DNA of 64,000 bases from Paludibacteraceae bacterium (GTDB taxonomy: Bacteria; Bacteroidota; Bacteroidia; Bacteroidales; Paludibacteraceae). Positions 62,822 to 64,000 of the stretch are shown piece after piece. Below the pieces are notes generated by a model that saw only the letters and a program-made list of their open reading frames with translations, was not told the DNA's origin and did not search any database. Positions within the stretch are counted from its first letter, which is position 1; every line of letters begins with the position of its first letter. Location of the stretch: contig JAILMN010000010.1 in the NCBI GenBank assembly GCA_024692565.1, positions 62,001 to 126,000 on the forward strand, in the 5' to 3' direction. The translations under genes and the position numbers were made by a program.

Positions 62822-63514
62822 TTATCTTCTATTGCTTCCTAAAAAGATCAGTATATAATAGACCAAAGTGGCGAGTGCGCTGAGGGCTGCGACGACATAG
62901 GTGTATGCTGCGGCATGGAGCGCATCGGACGCCATTTCGGTAGTGGTATTATCGGTGATGCCTGCTTCGCGCAGCCAAGTGACGGCGCGCTGGCTGGCGT
63001 TGACCTCAACGGGCAGGGTGATGAAGGAGAAGAGGGTGATCATGGCATAGAGGGCTATACCGATGAGCAGGAGCATCTGTCCCGCACCGGAACCGATGAG
63101 GAGAAGTCCGCCGAGGATGATCCACGTAACCCAGTTGCTGCTGAAAGAGACGACGGGCACGAGTGCCGAGCGCATCTTGAGCGGAGCGTAAGCCTGCGCA
63201 TGCTGAACGGCATGTCCGCACTCATGTGCTGCTACAGCCGCCGCCGAGACGTTAGCGCCATGATAGACTTCGTCGGAGAGGTTGACGGTTTTGTTAGCCG
63301 GGTTATAATGGTCGGTCAGTTGGCCTTTGATACACGTGATTTGTACATCATAAATACCATGGTCATGGAGCATTTTCTCTGCGACCTCGCGTCCGGTGAG
63401 ACCGAGGGGTTGCTTGGAATAGCGCTCGAACTTACGCTTGAGCGAAGCGGAGATGATCCAGCTGGCGAGTGCGATACCGATAAAAATGATCCAATATAAA
63501 GTGGTAGGCGTCAT
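62822..63514 (-). CDS. YugP-type neutral zinc metallopeptidase (membrane)
   Basis: A 230-aa membrane metalloprotease of the Zn_peptidase_2/YugP family. An N-terminal transmembrane helix (LYWIIFIGIALASWIISA) is followed by the zinc motif VAAHECGHAVQHAQAYAPLKMRS (HExxH near residue 97). Two or three further hydrophobic segments follow, and VEVNASQRAVTWL supplies a possible third ligand. Substrates unknown. Its start overlaps the Fur-family gene stop by four bases (ATGA). Confidence 0.9.
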   Translation of the reverse strand: MTPTTLYWIIFIGIALASWIISASLKRKFERYSKQPLGLTGREVAEKMLHDHGIYDVQITCIKGQLTDHYNPANKTVNLSDEVYHGANVSAAAVAAHECGHAVQHAQAYAPLKMRSALVPVVSFSSNWVTWIILGGLLLIGSGAGQMLLLIGIALYAMITLFSFITLPVEVNASQRAVTWLREAGITDNTTTEMASDALHAAAYTYVVAALSALATLVYYILIFLGSNRR

Positions 63515-63975
63515 AAGGAAGTGGGTTTTGTTTTACAAGTTTTACATTCTCCGTATATAAAAAGGGATATATGCTGCGGAATGAAGTTCGTATATTGTCG
63601 ATTCTTGATCATATCCGTGAGCGCGGCATTATGGAGAGCGGTGATACGTCCGCACTTATAGCAGATGGTATGCATGCGTAGGGACGAGCCGACCATGAGT
63701 TCGTACTCGGCATGGGAGCGCCCGAGCCTGCTTTCGCTCACATGGAGGATATGGGCATCAACGAAGAGGTTGAGCGTATTATAGACGGTGCCTTTGGATA
63801 TACGATGTTCGGCGCAGGCATCGACGAGTTTGTCCGCGGTGAAAGGTTGATTGAGCGTACAGGCGACATTGAGTACGAGGAGCCGCACGGGCGAGTTCCG
63901 TCCGTCATGCTTCTGCACGTATTCATTCAATCGCTCGAGCAGTGCATTATATGATCGATTACTGATTTTGGGCAT
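63511..63975 (-). CDS. Fur-family transcriptional regulator
   Basis: A 154-aa Fur-superfamily repressor. The N-terminal winged helix has LNQPFTADKLVDACAEHRISKGTVYNTLNLFVDAHIL; the C-terminal part has the metal/structural segment RMHTICYKCGRITALH and a closing GECKTCKTK with the two CxxC zinc-binding pairs. The metal (Fe, Zn or peroxide sensing) cannot be told. Start ATG at 63975; its promoter would lie past the window end. Co-transcribed with the metallopeptidase gene. Confidence 0.9.
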   Translation of the reverse strand: MPKISNRSYNALLERLNEYVQKHDGRNSPVRLLVLNVACTLNQPFTADKLVDACAEHRISKGTVYNTLNLFVDAHILHVSESRLGRSHAEYELMVGSSLRMHTICYKCGRITALHNAALTDMIKNRQYTNFIPQHISLFIYGECKTCKTKPTSL

Positions 63976-64000
63976 CAGATAGCTTTGATATATGCGCGGC

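Overview
The window looks like chromosomal DNA of an uncultured-type member of the order Bacteroidales. Three things point there. First, at least fifteen promoters have the Bacteroidetes form (TTTG near -33, TAnnTTTG near -7). Second, the gene families are typical: FloA, a TGS-domain nucleoside kinase, metal-type KdsA, OmpA-like and DUF2147 proteins. Third, there are type IX secretion (T9SS) signatures: a PorZ-like propeller protein and C-terminal sorting domains. T9SS argues against Bacteroides itself and for a Porphyromonas/Paludibacter/Prevotella-like relative. The genus cannot be fixed from the sequence alone. No prophage, transposon, CRISPR array or rRNA operon is visible; most of the window is housekeeping DNA with three surface-protein loci.

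Layout. 1-8 kb: ychF (cut by the window edge), a FeoB-like transporter with a decayed GTPase domain, a secreted FISUMP-like protein, then tdk-priA-nucleoside kinase and gap. 8-13 kb: an operon of an OmpA-family protein, a 1047-aa T9SS-type surface protein and an RNase H, headed by tRNA-Arg. 13-21 kb: dTDP-rhamnose genes rfbC-rfbD with a DUF2461 gene; panC-pdxB; a lipoprotein peptidase; a CNNM/CorC-type protein with smpB; tRNA-Pro. 21-29 kb: topA, a divergent nfeD-like/floA/omega-amidase/recJ operon, a small secreted protein, rpsT and tRNA-Glu behind a GC-rich leader. 29-37 kb: a long same-strand run gyrB, LOG family, two novel paralogous helical-repeat proteins (the second carrying a non-catalytic GH16-like domain), kdsA, TGS-kinase, SPOR protein and folE. 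37-45 kb (minus strand): a double-length PorZ-like gene followed by two phosphoethanolamine-transferase-like genes, and rdgB. 45-58.5 kb: a DUF2147 gene, then a minus-strand operon of a secreted protein, a 3108-aa repeat protein, an outer-membrane barrel and xseA. 58.5-64 kb: a nucleosidase-like gene, an RlmI-type methyltransferase, a DEDD exonuclease, initiator tRNA fused almost directly to an EEP-family gene, tRNA-Arg, a YugP-type metallopeptidase and a Fur-family regulator.

How it fits together. Much of the accessory content concerns the outer surface: T9SS-type cargo, a large module-repeat adhesin paired with a barrel, lipid/LPS phosphoethanolamine modification, KDO and rhamnose synthesis. 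The most unusual items are five: (i) the tandem PorZ fusion next to two lipid-modifying enzymes; (ii) the cytoplasmic-looking helical-repeat/GH16-like pair; (iii) the giant-protein operon, in which the upstream secreted protein and the giant lie in one frame separated by a single stop; (iv) a short C-terminal signature shared by two otherwise unrelated secreted proteins; (v) a FeoB whose channel is intact but whose G-protein motifs are missing. All assignments are by eye from motifs; no database search was run.
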